Shown: piece by piece, positions 22,495 to 34,900 of the stretch | How positions within the stretch are numbered: the first letter of the stretch is position 1 | How the letters are laid out: every line of letters begins with the position of its first letter | From: Lepas anatifera | Lineage: Eukaryota; Arthropoda; Thecostraca; Lepadidae | DNA length: 64,000 nt | Assembly: GCA_034440635.1 (NCBI GenBank) | Contig: JAOTON010000980.1 | Location: 124,001-188,000 of the forward strand | Direction of reading: 5' to 3' | Made by a program: the position numbers and the translations under genes | Notes under the pieces: generated by a model | The model's database searches: none | What the model saw: the letters and a program-made list of their open reading frames with translations, nothing else | What the model was told of the DNA's origin: nothing

Positions 22495-23481
22495 CCCTCG
22501 CCCCGGTGGGGAGTGTCTGAAGACTCCCCTTGGGTTTTTCCGGTGGCATGAAAAAATGGTGGCGCGAAGCACCTCCGTACTTGATACACCTTATTCTTGA
22601 TCGATTTCGCAACTTTCCCCAAAATTTTTAAGTTTGGGTCATTTCAGGTCAAGGTCACCAGTGTAGGTCAAGTGACCTCACCTCAAACAATGTTTACGGT
22701 GGCACAAGTAAGAAATGGGCAAATATATCGGATTGAAACTTATATCACATAATGGACCCACTGAATGCTACAAAATACATTCCGGGATTTACCATATCGA
22801 TGACGTAAGGGCAAGTGCAGACCATGACCTCTATATTGGAAATACATGGGAAAACAGAAATTGGGCTTTATTTGTGTAGATACAGCTGAGAATACATTCA
22901 TATTCTCCAAACCGTAGTATCCTGGGCGCCCCTTTCCAGGTTCATGCTGCAATTTTTAATCTGTGACCTCTGAGAGGTCATCTGGGGCTATTTAAGCAAT
23001 TTTCATACTTAGGCCAATATATTTGCATGAAATGATGATACATCTTTTATTTTAATATCATTGCGTTCAGATTGCTATTGCGAGTCAATTGATATGCATA
23101 TTGACTATACTAGGATAAAAAGTGACCTTGACCTGACCTGAGGTCAGGTCATTTTTTGTTTTGACCTAGTATGGTCATATAATACATCACTCTATTTGCC
23201 GTGACGAGAGGAAGCGATTGGTGCCTAAAAAAATAAATCTAACTCAACTCTGTCAGACGGTAGAGCCTAAAAACTTTACTCAAAACCCACTTCTTTGACC
23301 TGTCATGACCTCAATATTGACCTGAGCCAAAAAGTGACTGATATAGTTTCCTCATGAATTTGTGTGAGCTATCACCCAGCGTTTGCATTTTTTCGCTATC
23401 CCACATATGGGTCGAGTTCGAGAGGGGTGTTCAAAACCCCCACCAGGACGAATGTGGTTCGGAGGCCCACCGGGGCGAGGG
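22495..23481. mobile_element. TT-element E5 (TTAA/TGAA)
   Basis: A 987-bp element with ends CCCTCGCCCCGGTGGGG and, inverted, CCCTCGCCCCGGTGGGC. It is flanked by TTAA (22491-22494) and TGAA (23482-23485), the latter probably a mutated duplication. It has a perfect palindrome with arms TGACCTGACCT and AGGTCAGGTCA at 23129-23151, and many further half-sites. The ends are of the CCC type (as in E1, E7 and E11), but the inner AGGTCA architecture matches the CACGCG type. Confidence 0.85.
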
Positions 23482-23485
23482 TGAA

Positions 23486-24169
23486 GAAAGCGATTTTAAA
23501 ACCGATACATCAACTAATGCTCTAATTTAGGCTTCATCTATGTCGTATTGGTCACAGTATGGGAGATGGAGTCGATGGGGCATTCAAAATCCTCACCCTT
23601 GTTTCCCCCACAAGCGCGTGGGAGTTTCGGAGGGGCATCAGGGGGCGGGATAACCAGCATCTGTAGCGCCGTTACAAGGCGGAAGAAAGCCCGCCTGAGT
23701 AAAGGGATGGCAGCCCGTGGCAGTGAGGAGCTGCTCGCAGTAAGCACGACGACTGGATGTGCAGTAATGTCCGGCACTGTGCACGGGATGTCGAGCTGAG
23801 GCTGGTTTATGAACCCGGACGTGACCAGCTGCTCTGCATTGCTGACTCTGTGGCTGTTCGCAGCTAAAGCTGTCGAAGCACAAAGCACATGCAGCTGGCG
23901 GAGCACTCTGCAGAGCGCCAGACAGAGCGTGGGTCTGGGATAAACAAACACTTTTGCCAGGAAATTTCTTCTTAGTTGTTCTAACAAATTCCGCAAAACA
24001 ATTTTTGAACAGAAAAAAGATCGCATAGAGGTTCTAGCCCTAAGCAGTGTATCTATTTCATTCAATTCAAAATAGCATAGCACGCAGAAAACGCTAGATT
24101 GTATTCCTATTTCATTGCTAAATGATTTCTGTATGTATGTACCTACATACATGAAAACTGTCAGCTACC
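23486..24169 (-). other. Unassigned spacer with a 204-codon minus-strand open frame
   Basis: Between E5 and E6 lies sequence that is not AGGTCA-rich. On the minus strand the frame 23538-24152 is open for 204 codons. Its middle (about residues 80-190) is rich in Ala, Leu, Pro and Val, and it ends with a Cys/Asn/Ser-rich stretch. I recognise no domain. The same DNA is also open for 83 codons on the plus strand, so the openness may partly reflect GC-rich composition. It could be a chance frame, an old coding repeat or a host exon. Confidence 0.25.
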
Positions 24170-25493
24170 TCAACACGCACTGGGGGGGGCATATTTCGCC
24201 CCCCGTATCTCATTGCCAAGAGAGCTAAAGAAAAATTAAGAACGGCGATGGAAAGCTCTTGACAACACAAAGAACAATTACATCAGTCAGAGCCGCATGA
24301 CGAAATCCATGGAGCGAAGCGGATTGAGATTTCTCAAGAGGCTCTATTCTGGCCGCTTGGTGGTTCTGACAGTTGATGCAAGGTCTCTGCAATTGTGTAG
24401 GGTGATAGCCCTTTTACGCTAGACGTCCAAACTAAGGCCCCGAATCTAAATTCAAAATAGTTTTGAGATATTTTGGAACAAATGTTTTCAATTTTGCATT
24501 TTTGTCATTTTTATTTCTTAACCCTCGCCCCACCGGGGGGGCCATCGATGGACCCCTAAGGTTTTTCCGGGATAGCAGAAAAACGACGAGGCGCAGCACC
24601 GCGTTTGAGGGCTCTTCCTCTCACTGCATCATTTTCCCATCATCCCTGAAATTTTTTACCCCGGGTCAACCAAGGTCAGGTCACCAGACGAGGTCAACCA
24701 AGGTCACCTCACATCACTTTAGAGCTCTGTAAGAGCTACATTTCAAAGTCGATCGATTTGAAACTTCCTACACTTCATAACCCCTCCAGGGTCTACAAGG
24801 TGTATATCCGGGATTTTTCGATTTCGTGCCCTGAGGTCAGGTCACGAGGCGACCTCTCCCATTGGAAAAGCATAGGGAAAAGTTGTTTCATGATATAAAA
24901 GCCACAAAAATGATGGCAAATACTCAGACTGCTCAGAACAACGTTTTTGGACACCCTTTCACGGATCCCAGGGGTCATATTTGCCCTTTGACTTTTCCAA
25001 GGTCATCCAAGGTCACCAGAGGTCAAAAACAGTATTTTGGCAATAACTTTTGACCTAATTAAGCTAGAGCGGTGAAACAAACACCATCGTGTTTGTCTTG
25101 TCACTGGCTTTCATTTGATGTACGGCAAGGTCACTTTCTGACCTTTCGTGACCTCAGGTCATATTAGGTCACGAGGTGACCTCTGGAGGTCAAACCACTG
25201 GCGGGAGGTCTTTACGTTCCACATAGCGGAAAAAGTACTGGCAATTTGCTATCAAATGTACTTTACCAGGCCTCAATAGCTCTAATGACATAAGAGTTAT
25301 GCCCAGTTTGCTCAATCATTGCATATTTGAGTGAAAATAGCCGATCTTGACCTAATTTGACCTCTGGAGGTCAAACCATTGACCTGAGCACTAAAGCATG
25401 CGAAGCAATTTCTTACTGAATTCACGCGAGCTTTCTATTGCACTTTGCAGATTTGCGCTAACGCCCATATTTTCGGAGTTAGAGGGGGGGCCA

Positions 25494-26110
25494 TGATGAT
25501 GATGATGATGATGTTTCCGGCACTCGGCAGCTGCCATATAGGAGGCGCCTCGTCAGAGGCGTCCCAGCCGCCGGATGGAGGCCGCCAGCCGAGGCGGATC
25601 GCCCAGCGCCTCTTGAATTGTCGGGTCGTCCCGGCCAAAGACATTCTGACGGAGAAGAGCTCGCGCTGGGCATTCTGTTAAAAGGTGCTGCATTGTTTCC
25701 ACGTCCTCCCCGCACTCCGGGCACGTGCCATTTGATGCCAGTCCCACCCGGTGCTGGTAACTGCGGAGGAGAAGAGAGTGGCCCGTCCGCAGCCTGGCCA
25801 CTTTGGTGGATTCTAGGCGGGAGAGGCCATGTTTGTCCCCTAGGACCACTCTCTTGGTGCCGTTCTCCTCCGCATATCGGGTGGTGCTGACACTTTCAGT
25901 CCACCCACGTCTCCGGCTCGTTGGAGGACTAGGGCGAGGTAGGCCGGGTTACCTCGCTCCTGCAAAAATATAATATGATCTTTAATATGATCTTTATCGG
26001 CTGGGATGGCCACCATCAGGCGGCTCCGGTAGAGGTGGCGGTCGTTTGGAAGCAGGGCGGGATGTAGTTGTCCCCGCCGCCCAGGTCCCACCTGGCCCAA
26101 CACGAGGGGC
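25494..26110 (-). pseudogene. LINE 3' fragment with (ATC)n tail
   Basis: On the minus strand, 25553-25849 encodes KVARLRTGHSLLLRSYQHRVG followed by CPECGEDVETMQHLLTEC, a Cys-x2-Cys-x7-His-x4-Cys zinc motif. This is the characteristic C-terminal end of I/Jockey/R1-type LINE pol proteins after the RNase H. The fragment runs into ATC repeats at its 3' end (GATGATGATG on the plus strand at 25494-25514), a typical LINE tail. Upstream coding (25840-26103) is shifted and weak. It belongs to a different LINE from the one at 27901. It is severely 5'-truncated and sits inside E7. Confidence 0.75.
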
Positions 26111-26179
26111 CGGAGGCGATCGCCGTCAGGACCCCTTTCGGGTGTTCTCTTCTTAAAAACCTAAAATTGCACCGAAAGT

Positions 26180-26301
26180 GATGGTGCTTGGCTCCAAGAG
26201 TCACGTTTTATAACCAACTTTTTGGACTGGGAATAAAATTCTATATGCCACTAAAGTGGTGGTGCTTGGCTCCAAAGGTCACGTTTTTCATCCAACTTTT
26301 G
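26180..26301 (+). repeat. Short direct repeat (about 75-bp spacing)
   Basis: GGTGCTTGGCTCCAA followed by GTCACGTTTT and CCAACTTTT occurs twice, at about 26182-26226 and 26258-26301, with moderate divergence. It lies within E7 beyond the LINE fragment. Function unknown. Confidence 0.6.
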
Positions 26302-27901
26302 AAAGGCGAATTTCTTGGCAGTTTTTATCTATGCGCCACTTTAGTCACACGCATTTTATCGATTCTCGTCGGAAATTTTTGATGTTCACGCCATTTAAAA
26401 TCACACCTACCGTAGCATCCGCGTTGCTGATCGTCGTGATATCTTGGCCCGGGACGCAAATATACCTTATCTTCTTGATTAACGTATTTATAGGGCAAAC
26501 AAATATATAAAACAGATTTTTGATTAGGTTTAGTACGGAGCACTCATTTCAGCGACCTGGCCAGCTGGCCATCAGCTGGCCAAGACGATGGCCCCCCGGT
26601 GGGGCGAAGGTGGCGCCGGACCCCCGGTGGGGCGCGGGTTAAGCGACGAACTTGAAATTTGCCTCCTTTTAAATAAGCAACAGGGACCACCGAAGAAAAA
26701 AAATCGAACTGGTCCGATAATATTTATTACGCCAAAACGCAGTATTTTTGATACAAGCAAAAAAGCTATTGAAATTTGACGGCCGACTTATAAGCTAGAA
26801 ATGTCAGAAGGCACGCTTCACTTGGTTTAAAGACAGACACCTGGAGGCAGCTATGTCAATTTTATTGTGCTTAGGCATGGTTTCTAGTCAAAAACGTAAA
26901 ATTCTTACCTAGTTTTTGCCATTCTGCCGCAGGACTGCATTTTTGCACATTTCATTCAAATCTTAATATCTCGCGATCTAATGCGCCGATTTGACTTTTC
27001 ATTTCAGATAATGGAAGAAAATTGCTTACGCCTGATAATATTTGGAGATGGATATCGTTATATTGAAATTCATTATTTTATCCTTCGCCCGGGTGGGGGT
27101 CTTTTAGACCCCCCTCGGGTTTTTCCGAAGTGACCAAAAAACGGCGGCGCACAGCGCCGCCGAACTTGTTCTAGCTGTTCCTTCATTATTTTTACATCTT
27201 TCCTAAAAATTTTGGCTCAAGGTCATATCAGGTCAGGGCACCAGGCCAGGTGAAGTGACCTCACCTCAAAAAAATACTTAGGACGGCATAACTAAAAGAA
27301 GGGTTAATCGATCAAGTTGAAACTCATACCACATATTGGGCCCACCAGGAGCTACAACATTTGTTCCGGGATTTTTGATATTGGTGACCTAAGGTCATGT
27401 GCAGAGCATGACCTCCCCATTGTAAATACATAGGGAAAATAACGAAATGAGCTTTTCTCAGTAAGTATGGATGGAATCAACTTCAAACATCGGTTGTGAC
27501 TTGCTCTTAGCCCGTTTCTGGAGCTGATGCCAAAATTTTTGACTTGTGACCTTTAAAAGGTCACCTTAGGTCAAATAAGCATTTTTTTTGTGTTTTTCTC
27601 TATAAATTTTGAATAAACTAAGATAGAGCTTTTATTTTATCACCAAAGTGTTTGTATAGTCACTGGAAGTCAAATGATATACATCATGACTATACCAGGT
27701 CAAGTTGGGTCAGACCGTTGACCTGGGTCAGGTCAAATTATTAAATTTGACCTGGTATAGCAATATCATATATCATTCGATTCGTATTGACGAGAGGATT
27801 GCAATGGTGCATACACTATGGCTGTATCTTGTTTGGTGTGGAAGCTATTAGCGAAAAAGTAAACGCCCTTATACATGGGTGGCTATGGACATTCCCAAGA
27901 C

Positions 27902-29819
27902 TGTGTAGCTATTAGCTTGAAAATACAACACGTCCAATTGACGGTAGTTTCAACATACATATCTCCTTCCGACCCTGATCCAACGGATCGGCAACTCGAT
28001 CAACTATTTAATCAAATAATCGGGCCTTTGTTATTACTTGGAGACTTGAATGGTCACCACCCATCCTGGGGCAGCGCCACACCAAACCGTAGAGGTGAAA
28101 TTATATATGACGCAATAGGTTCTCAAAATTTAGTTATCCTAAATAACGGCGCACCAACCCGCCAAGCAACGCAAAGCGGATATTTAGACTCAGCCATTGA
28201 TATTTCGTGCTGCACGCCTAGAATTGCGTCACTGTTTACCTGGGATGTCGAAGACAACCCAGGCATAAGCGATCACCTCCCAATCAAAATTGATATCCCG
28301 CAAGGAGCACTCGACCGCGTTGATCTGTTAACCCCTTCCTGGAGTCTAAAAAGAGCGGACTGGACAAAATTTGAGGCAGATGTCGACCTCACACTGGTCA
28401 CCGAAGGTGACCCACACTCGGCAGACATTGAATTAATATTAAGAGCCATAAGCTCAGCAGCACAAGTAGCAATACCAAAAACCAGAGGACCCCGAAAGAA
28501 AAACGGAGCCCCATGGTGGAACGCAGAGACGGCACACGCCAAAGCTCAAATGATAAGAGCCCGCAAGGCATATGAGAGGAGGGCACACAGCCCTACTCGA
28601 TGTGCAATTCGGGCAGCAAAAGAACACTTTCGAAACACGTGCAAGCGGGTTCAAAAGGACAGCTTTAACTCTTTTGCCTCCAAATTCAACCGCTTCACTC
28701 CCACCACCCAAGTTTGGAAAACCATCAGAGCTTTCTCTGCGAAGCGACCACCCCGTGGACCTTTCCCTCAACTAAAAATAGCTGGCCAACCCATCACCGA
28801 ACCTAAGGAAGTCATGGATAAATTTGCTGATCATTACGCCAGTGTCGCAGCTAATAACTCTTACAGCCAGCGCTCCAAAGACCAGGCAGAATGGTGCAAA
28901 AAGCACGCATTCATCAATTATGGTAATCAAGAGTACTATAACGTACCATTTACAATGACCGAGCTAAATTACGCCATTAGCAAGTGTGGAAACACTGCAG
29001 TGGGCCCTGACGAAATTCACTACTCTTTCTTCAGGCACCTCAGCCAAACAGCACTAAAGTACCTGCTTTCGGCCATTAACAACATGTTTCTTAGCGACTC
29101 TTTCCCTACATCGTGGCGAGAGAGTATTATCATTCCCCTTCCAAAACCTGGCAAAGAAAAAAACAGACCCAAAAGGATATCGCCCAATTTCGCTTACTAG
29201 CTGTGCTAGCAAGCTTGTCGAGCGCATGGTGAACGTTAGACTTCAGGAGATCCTCGAAAAGAAACTTGATGCTATGCAATCAGGCTTCCGGCGCGGGCGA
29301 GCCACCACTGACAATTTGGTGAAACTAGTCAGTGACATCCAGAATGGCTTTTACAAAAAGCAAGTAACAATAGCTGCATTCTTAGACATTAAATCGGCGT
29401 TCGATCGCGTACAAAAAGACGCCCTTTTGTTTAAATTAAGCAAGCTAGGAATTCGTGGCCACCTTGCAAAATTCATTGAAAACTTCCTCAAGGACCGAAA
29501 ATTTAAAGTCCGTTGTGGCACCACATTCTCCTACCTGGCAACCCAAGACCAAGGCACACCCCAGGGTAGCGTTCTGTCCCCCACCCTCTTTCTAGTAATG
29601 ATCAATGATCTCTTCGCCAAAAAGCTACCGCCTGGAATAAATTACTCCCTTTTTGCGGACCATGTCGCCATTTGGAAATCCACTGCAATCGATACCAGGC
29701 GGTATATTGAACCAGAATTTCAACATGCAACTACGCAGTTGCAGGATAGCTTAAACGACATCGATAATTGGTGTAGTTTAATGGGTCTATCACTCTCGGC
29801 GGAAAAATCATCAGTCGTC
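27902..29819 (+). pseudogene. LINE endonuclease C-terminus and reverse transcriptase
   Basis: The frame first shows the end of an apurinic-like endonuclease: LLLGDLNGHHPSWGS and, later, SDHLPIKIDI. After a linker the RT starts (CGNTAVGPDEIHYSFFRHL, SWRESIIIPLPKPGKEK). A one-base shift in an A-run near 29157-29165 moves it to another frame, which continues with SGFRRGRATTDNL, IAAFLDIKSAFDRV and QGTPQGSVLSPTLF. The catalytic box reads FADH at 29652-29663, so the second essential Asp is His. Frameshift plus lost catalytic residue make this copy dead. The frame meets HP-element B2 right after KSSVV. The first nine codons of the open frame (from 27875) are E8 sequence. Confidence 0.9.
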
Positions 29820-29910
29820 AGAGCCGCATGACGAAATCCATGGAGCGAAGCGCATTGAGATTTCTCAAGCGGCTCTATTCTGGCCGCTCAGACGGGTCTC
29901 GTCGTGGTCT

Positions 29911-30340
29911 GTCAGAAGCCGGTGACGAACGAAGTAAGAAACGGCTTCTATTCTGACAGTTTTTCCGGTCTCGTCGTTGTCAGAAGCCGGTGACGAACGA
30001 AGTAAGAAACGGCTTCTATTCTGTCAGAAGCCGGTGACGAACGAAGTAAGAAACGGCTTCTATTCTGACAGTTTTTCCGGTCTCGTCGTTGTCTGTCAGA
30101 AGCGGGTGACGAACGAAGTAAGAAACGGCTTCTATTCTGACAGTTTTTCCGGTCTCGTCGTCGTCGTCGTTGTCGTCAGAAGCCGGTGACGAACGAAGTA
30201 AGAAACGGCTTCTATTCTGACAGTTTTTCCGGTCTCGTCGTTGTCTGTTGTCAGAAGCCAGTGACGAACGAAGTAAGAAACGGCTTCTATTCTGACAGTT
30301 TTTCCGGTCTCGTCGTGGTTGTCTGTTGTTGTTGTTGTTG
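29911..30340 (+). repeat. Six tandem HP-type 5' hairpins spaced by GTC/GTT tracts
   Basis: GTCAGAAGCCGGTGACGAACG or a one-base variant starts at 29911, 29979, 30023, 30095, 30175 and 30250. Each runs through CGGCTTCT, giving a stem of AGAAGCC with GGCTTCT, and most continue with CTGACAGTTTTTCCGGTCTC and then a GTCGTTGTC or longer GTC/GTT tract. Two of the six can be the 5' ends of B3a and B3b, whose 3' ends are at 37465 and 42575. The other four have no matching 3' end in this window. Confidence 0.9.
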
Positions 30341-31499
30341 TTGTTGTTGTCTGTTCTGAGCGCTGGTATCAGATACCTAAAACTTTTGTGGATAGAAGGT
30401 ACTTCCAAATGAATAAGCACCACGGTTGTCAATTTTCAAAATTTTCAAAATTTTTCCCAGAATTTTGCATTATGTGATTTGTAACTTTTATTTTTCTATT
30501 TTTTGCTAATTCATCTACGGTCTTTAAACTTGCACCCTTTTAAATCAGACAAATTTGTAGTTCACACAAAAAGTTGGAAAGAAAAAGCTTTAAATTTAAG
30601 GCGCTAAATTAGCTTTTAAACTTTGCACCCTAAATTTGGCATAAAACTCATGGTCTAAACTACAGGCTCGAAATATCTGAAGCTACAGCAGTTCAGGTTC
30701 TGAGTCAAATATCAACTTAAAGTCCGGTTTGTGCAGTACTGCACAAACACAGAAACAAAACAAGAACGGAAATTTAAGGGTCCTTTTTGGCCCATTCCGT
30801 GAAGGTCTGCATTTCCCAAAATATCATTCAAACCCTTATATCTTCCGATCTAATTGATAAAAATTAGTTCCCATTTCAGATAATAAAAGAAAATAGCCTC
30901 CTTTATTATATATTTAGAGATAAAAACTTTCAGACTGAAACTTTTTATTTTATAGGCAAAAATAAAATATAAGTTTCTAAAATTTTTATTCTCAGCCCCT
31001 GGTTTCCAGACCATGATAGCTACGGTATTGAACTTAACACGGCTGGATAGAAAACTTCGTTGCCGTCATTATCCTCACTCATACCCCCCACTTATCTCTT
31101 ACGGCTTCCGCGCTATAAGCCGTAAAATAAATTTCACAGTGGTAATTTTATCAGTTCATTTCTGCTTCACACCGGGGTTTAGGGTGGTTAGAGTCATTGG
31201 AGGAAATGAAATTTTGCATGCAGCTAGGTAAGAGACATATGTCGACATTCCATCTGCATAGATATCAATGAAACACCAAGTTACCTTTACAAACATGCCG
31301 TTTCTCCACGCAACGTTGTAGCAAATCACCACGCGTCACCCCTGCGTCCATTCCGCGGCAACGCCGGCGATCGGTGCAGCCGTTTCTGTTTATTTATGGT
31401 CTGGTAAAAAAGTACCCAATACTACCCATAATGCATCACAAGTAATTAGAGTACCGTAAAAGTCCGAGTTTACAATTAGAGCATTATGTTTTTGTTTTT

Positions 31500-31945
31500 G
31501 ACCATGGGTGGATCCAGGGAATAAGTAGGCTAGGTGCCCCCCCTCACCCTTCTCCCCCATCCCCCTCCCCCAACCCCCAATCGACCATCGGCGCCCTCTG
31601 AAATTGTAAAGACACGCCTCTCAAGGTCGATAACGCTCCTTGAAATGTCGCTTCCCATACGCAGATCCAGGATTGCCTATCGGGGGCGAGGTGGAAGGGA
31701 AAACTTCCTGGTGGGCGCTATCTACACCAGGGACGCCACTTTTGGCCGGAAAACCTATCAAGTAGGCGCTAAAACCTATCAGTAGACCCCGATACCTGCA
31801 TCTCGGGGAAAACGACATTTCAGGGTGTGCCAACGAACTTTCCAGGGGTTTCCGGGACAATTTTAGGGGCGCTAAGATTCTATGGGGGGCACCTGTCCCC
31901 TTTCCCCCTTGGTTCCGCCTATGTCGTTTCGGGGGGGACACGGAA
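31500..31945 (+). repeat. GATCCAGG-containing lead-in to the satellite array
   Basis: Before each 50-bp array, B3 elements carry the same about 440-bp block (here and at 39480-39930). It includes GGGTGGATCCAGGGAATAAG, ACGCAGATCCAGGATTGCC, and C- and G-rich runs, words that resemble hAT-type MITE ends (compare CAGTGGCGGAT at 19617). It also shares CATAGGCGGATCCAGG-like words with the array. The array may have expanded from such a terminus; this is inference. Confidence 0.6.
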
Positions 31946-31954
31946 GTGGGGTCG

Positions 31955-34900
31955 TTACGAGTGTGGGGGTAAGAAGCTCGAGCATAAGCGGATCCAGGAC
32001 ATCAGCATGGGGGTAGGGGCTAAAGAGTTCGAGCATAGGCAGACCCAGGACATCAGTACGAGGGTGGGGCTCGGGAGTTAGAGCATAGGCGGATCGAGGA
32101 CATCGGTACGAGGGTCGGGCTAGAGAGTTAGAGCATAGGCGGATCCAGGACATCAGTACGAGGGTCGGGCTAGGGAGTTAGAGCATAGGCGGATCCAGGA
32201 CATCAGTACGATGGTCGGGCTAGGGAGTTAGAGCATAGGCGGATCCAGGACATTAGTACGGGGATGGGGCTAAGCAGCTGAGCATTAGCGGATTCAGGAC
32301 ATCAGTACGGGGTGAGACTCGGGAGTTCCAGCATAGGCGGATCCAGGACATCAGTACGGGGGGTAGGGGCTACGGAGTTCGAGCATAGGCGGATCCAGGA
32401 TATTAGTACGGGGATGGGGCTAAGGAGATCGAGCATAGGCGGATCTAGGACATCTGTACTGGGGTGGAGATAAGGAGCTCGAGCATAGGCTGATCCAGGA
32501 CATCAGTACGGGGGTGAGGCTAAGGAGCTCGAGCATAGGCGGATCCAGGACATCAGTACGGGGGTGGGGCTAAGAAGCTCGAGCATAAGTGGATTCAGCT
32601 GATCAGTACGGGGGTGGGGCTCGGGAGATCGAGCATAGGCGGATCTAGGACATCAGTATGGTGGTGGGGCTCGGGCGTTCCAGCATAGGCGGATCCAGGA
32701 CATTAGTAGGGTGGTAGGGGCTAAGGAGTTCGAGTATAGGCGAATCCAGGGCAGTACGGAGGTGGGGCTACGGAATTCGAGCATAGGCAGGTCCAGGACA
32801 TCAGTTCGGGGGTGGGGCTAAGGAGCTCGAGCATAAGCGGATCCAGGACATCAGTGCAGGGGTGTGGCTCCGGAGTTTGAGTAAAGGCGGATCCAGGACA
32901 TCAGTGGGGGGGGGGTAGGGGCTACGGAGTTCGAGCATAGGCGGATCCAGGACATCAGTAAGAAGGTGGAGTAAGGAGCTCGAGCATAGGCGGATCCAGG
33001 ACATCAGTAGGGGGTAGGGGCTAAGGAGTTCGAGCATAGGCGGGTCCAGGACATCAGTACGGAGGTGGGGCTAAAAAGTTCGAGCATAGGCGGATTCAGG
33101 ACATCAGTACGGGGGTGGGGCTAAGGAGCTCCAGCAAAGGTGGATCCAGGCCTCAGTACGGGGTTGGGGCTAAGGAGCTCGAGCATAGGCGGATCTAGGA
33201 CATCAGTAAGGTGGTGGGGCTCGGGCGTTCCAGCATAGGCGGATCCAGGACAATAGTAGGGTGGTAGGGGCTAAAGAGTTCGAGTATAGGCGAATCCAGG
33301 GCAGTACGGAGGTGGGGCTACGGAGTTCGAGCATAGGCAGATCCAGGACATCAGTACGAGGGTGGGGCTCGGGAGTTAGAGCATAGGCGGATCCAGGACA
33401 TCGGTACAAGTGGCGGGCTAGGGAGTTAGAGCATAGGCGGATCCAGGACATCGGTACGAGGGTCGGGCTAGGGAGTTAGAGCATAGGCGGATCCAGGACA
33501 TCAGTAGGGGGTAGGGGCTACGGAGTTCGAGCATAGGCGGATCCAGGATATGAGTACGGGGATGGGGCTAAGGAGATCGAGCATAGGCGGATCTAGGACC
33601 TCTGTACGGGGGTGGAGATAAGGAGCTCGAGCATAGGCTGATCCAGGACATCAGTAAGGGAGTGGGGCTAAGGAGCTCGAGCATAGGCGGATCCAGGACA
33701 TCAGTAAGGGGTGAGACTCGGAGTTCCAGCATAGGCGGATCCAGGACATCAGTAGGGGGTAGGGGCTACGGAGTTCGAGCATAGGCGGATCCATGATATT
33801 AGTACGGGATGGGGCTAAGGAGATCGAGCATAGGCGGATCTAGGACCTCTGTACGGGGGTGGAGATAAGGAGCTCGAGCATAGGCTGATCCAGGACATCA
33901 GTAAGGGAGTGGGGCTAAGGAGCTCGAGCATAGGCGGATCCCGGACATCAGTAAGGGGGTGGGGCTAAGGAGCTCGAGCATAGGCGGATCCAGGACATCA
34001 GTAGGGGTAGGGCTAAGGAGTTCGAGCATAGGCGGATTCAGAACATCAGTACGGGGATGGACCTAAGGAGCTCGAGCATAGACGGATCCAGGACATCAGT
34101 TCGGGGTGGGGCTAAGGAGCTCGATCATAGGCGGACCCAGGACATTAGTACGGGGGTGGGGCTAAGGAGCTCGATCATAGGCGGATCCAGGACATCAGAA
34201 CGGGGTTGGACCTCGGGACCTAGAGCAAAGGCGGATCCAGGACATCAGTACGGGAATGGGGCTAAGGAGCTTGAGCATAGGCGGATCCAGGACAGTACGG
34301 AGGTGGGGCTACGGAGTTCGAGCATAGGCGGAACCATGGCATCAGTAAGTGCGTGGGGCTGAGGAGCTCGAGCATAGGCGGATCCAGGACATCAATACGG
34401 GGATGGGCCTGATGAGTTTGAGCATAGGCGGATCCAGGACATCAGTTCGGGGATGGGACTAAGGAGCTTGAACATAGGCGGATCCAGGACATCAGTACGG
34501 TGGTAGGGGCTAAGGAGCTCGAGCATAGGCGGATCCAGGACATCAGTACAGGGATGGGCCTAAGGAGCTTGCTCATACGCAGATCCAGGATATCAGTTCG
34601 GGGGTGGGGCTAAGGAGCTCGAGCATAGGCGGATCCAGGACATCAGTACGGGAATGGGGCTAGGGAGCTCGAGCATAGGCGGATCCATGACAGTACGGAG
34701 ATGGGGCTACGGAGTTCGAGCATAGGCGGATCCAGGACATCAGTACGAGGGTGGGCCTAGGGAGATAGAGAATAGGCGGATCCAGGACATCAGAACGAGG
34801 GTGGGGCTAGGGAGTTAGAGCATAGGCGGACCCAGGACATCAGTACGGGGGTGGGGCTAAGGAGCTCGATCATAGGCGGATCCAGGACATCAGAACGGGG

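Larger units (their letters stand above)
24522..26638. mobile_element. TT-element E7 (TTAA), carrying a LINE fragment
   Basis: The ends are CCCTCGCCCCACCGGGGGGG and, inverted, CCCGCGCCCCACCGGGGG. They are flanked by TTAA (24518-24521 and 26639-26642). It is inverted relative to E1 and matches it from the left end through about 25485. There a minus-strand LINE 3' fragment and other DNA (about 25494-26585) separate the last part, which resumes GATGGCCCCCCGGTGGGGCG. The empty target is visible in HP-element B2 at 42760-42763, where a single TTAA sits in homologous sequence. Confidence 0.9.
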
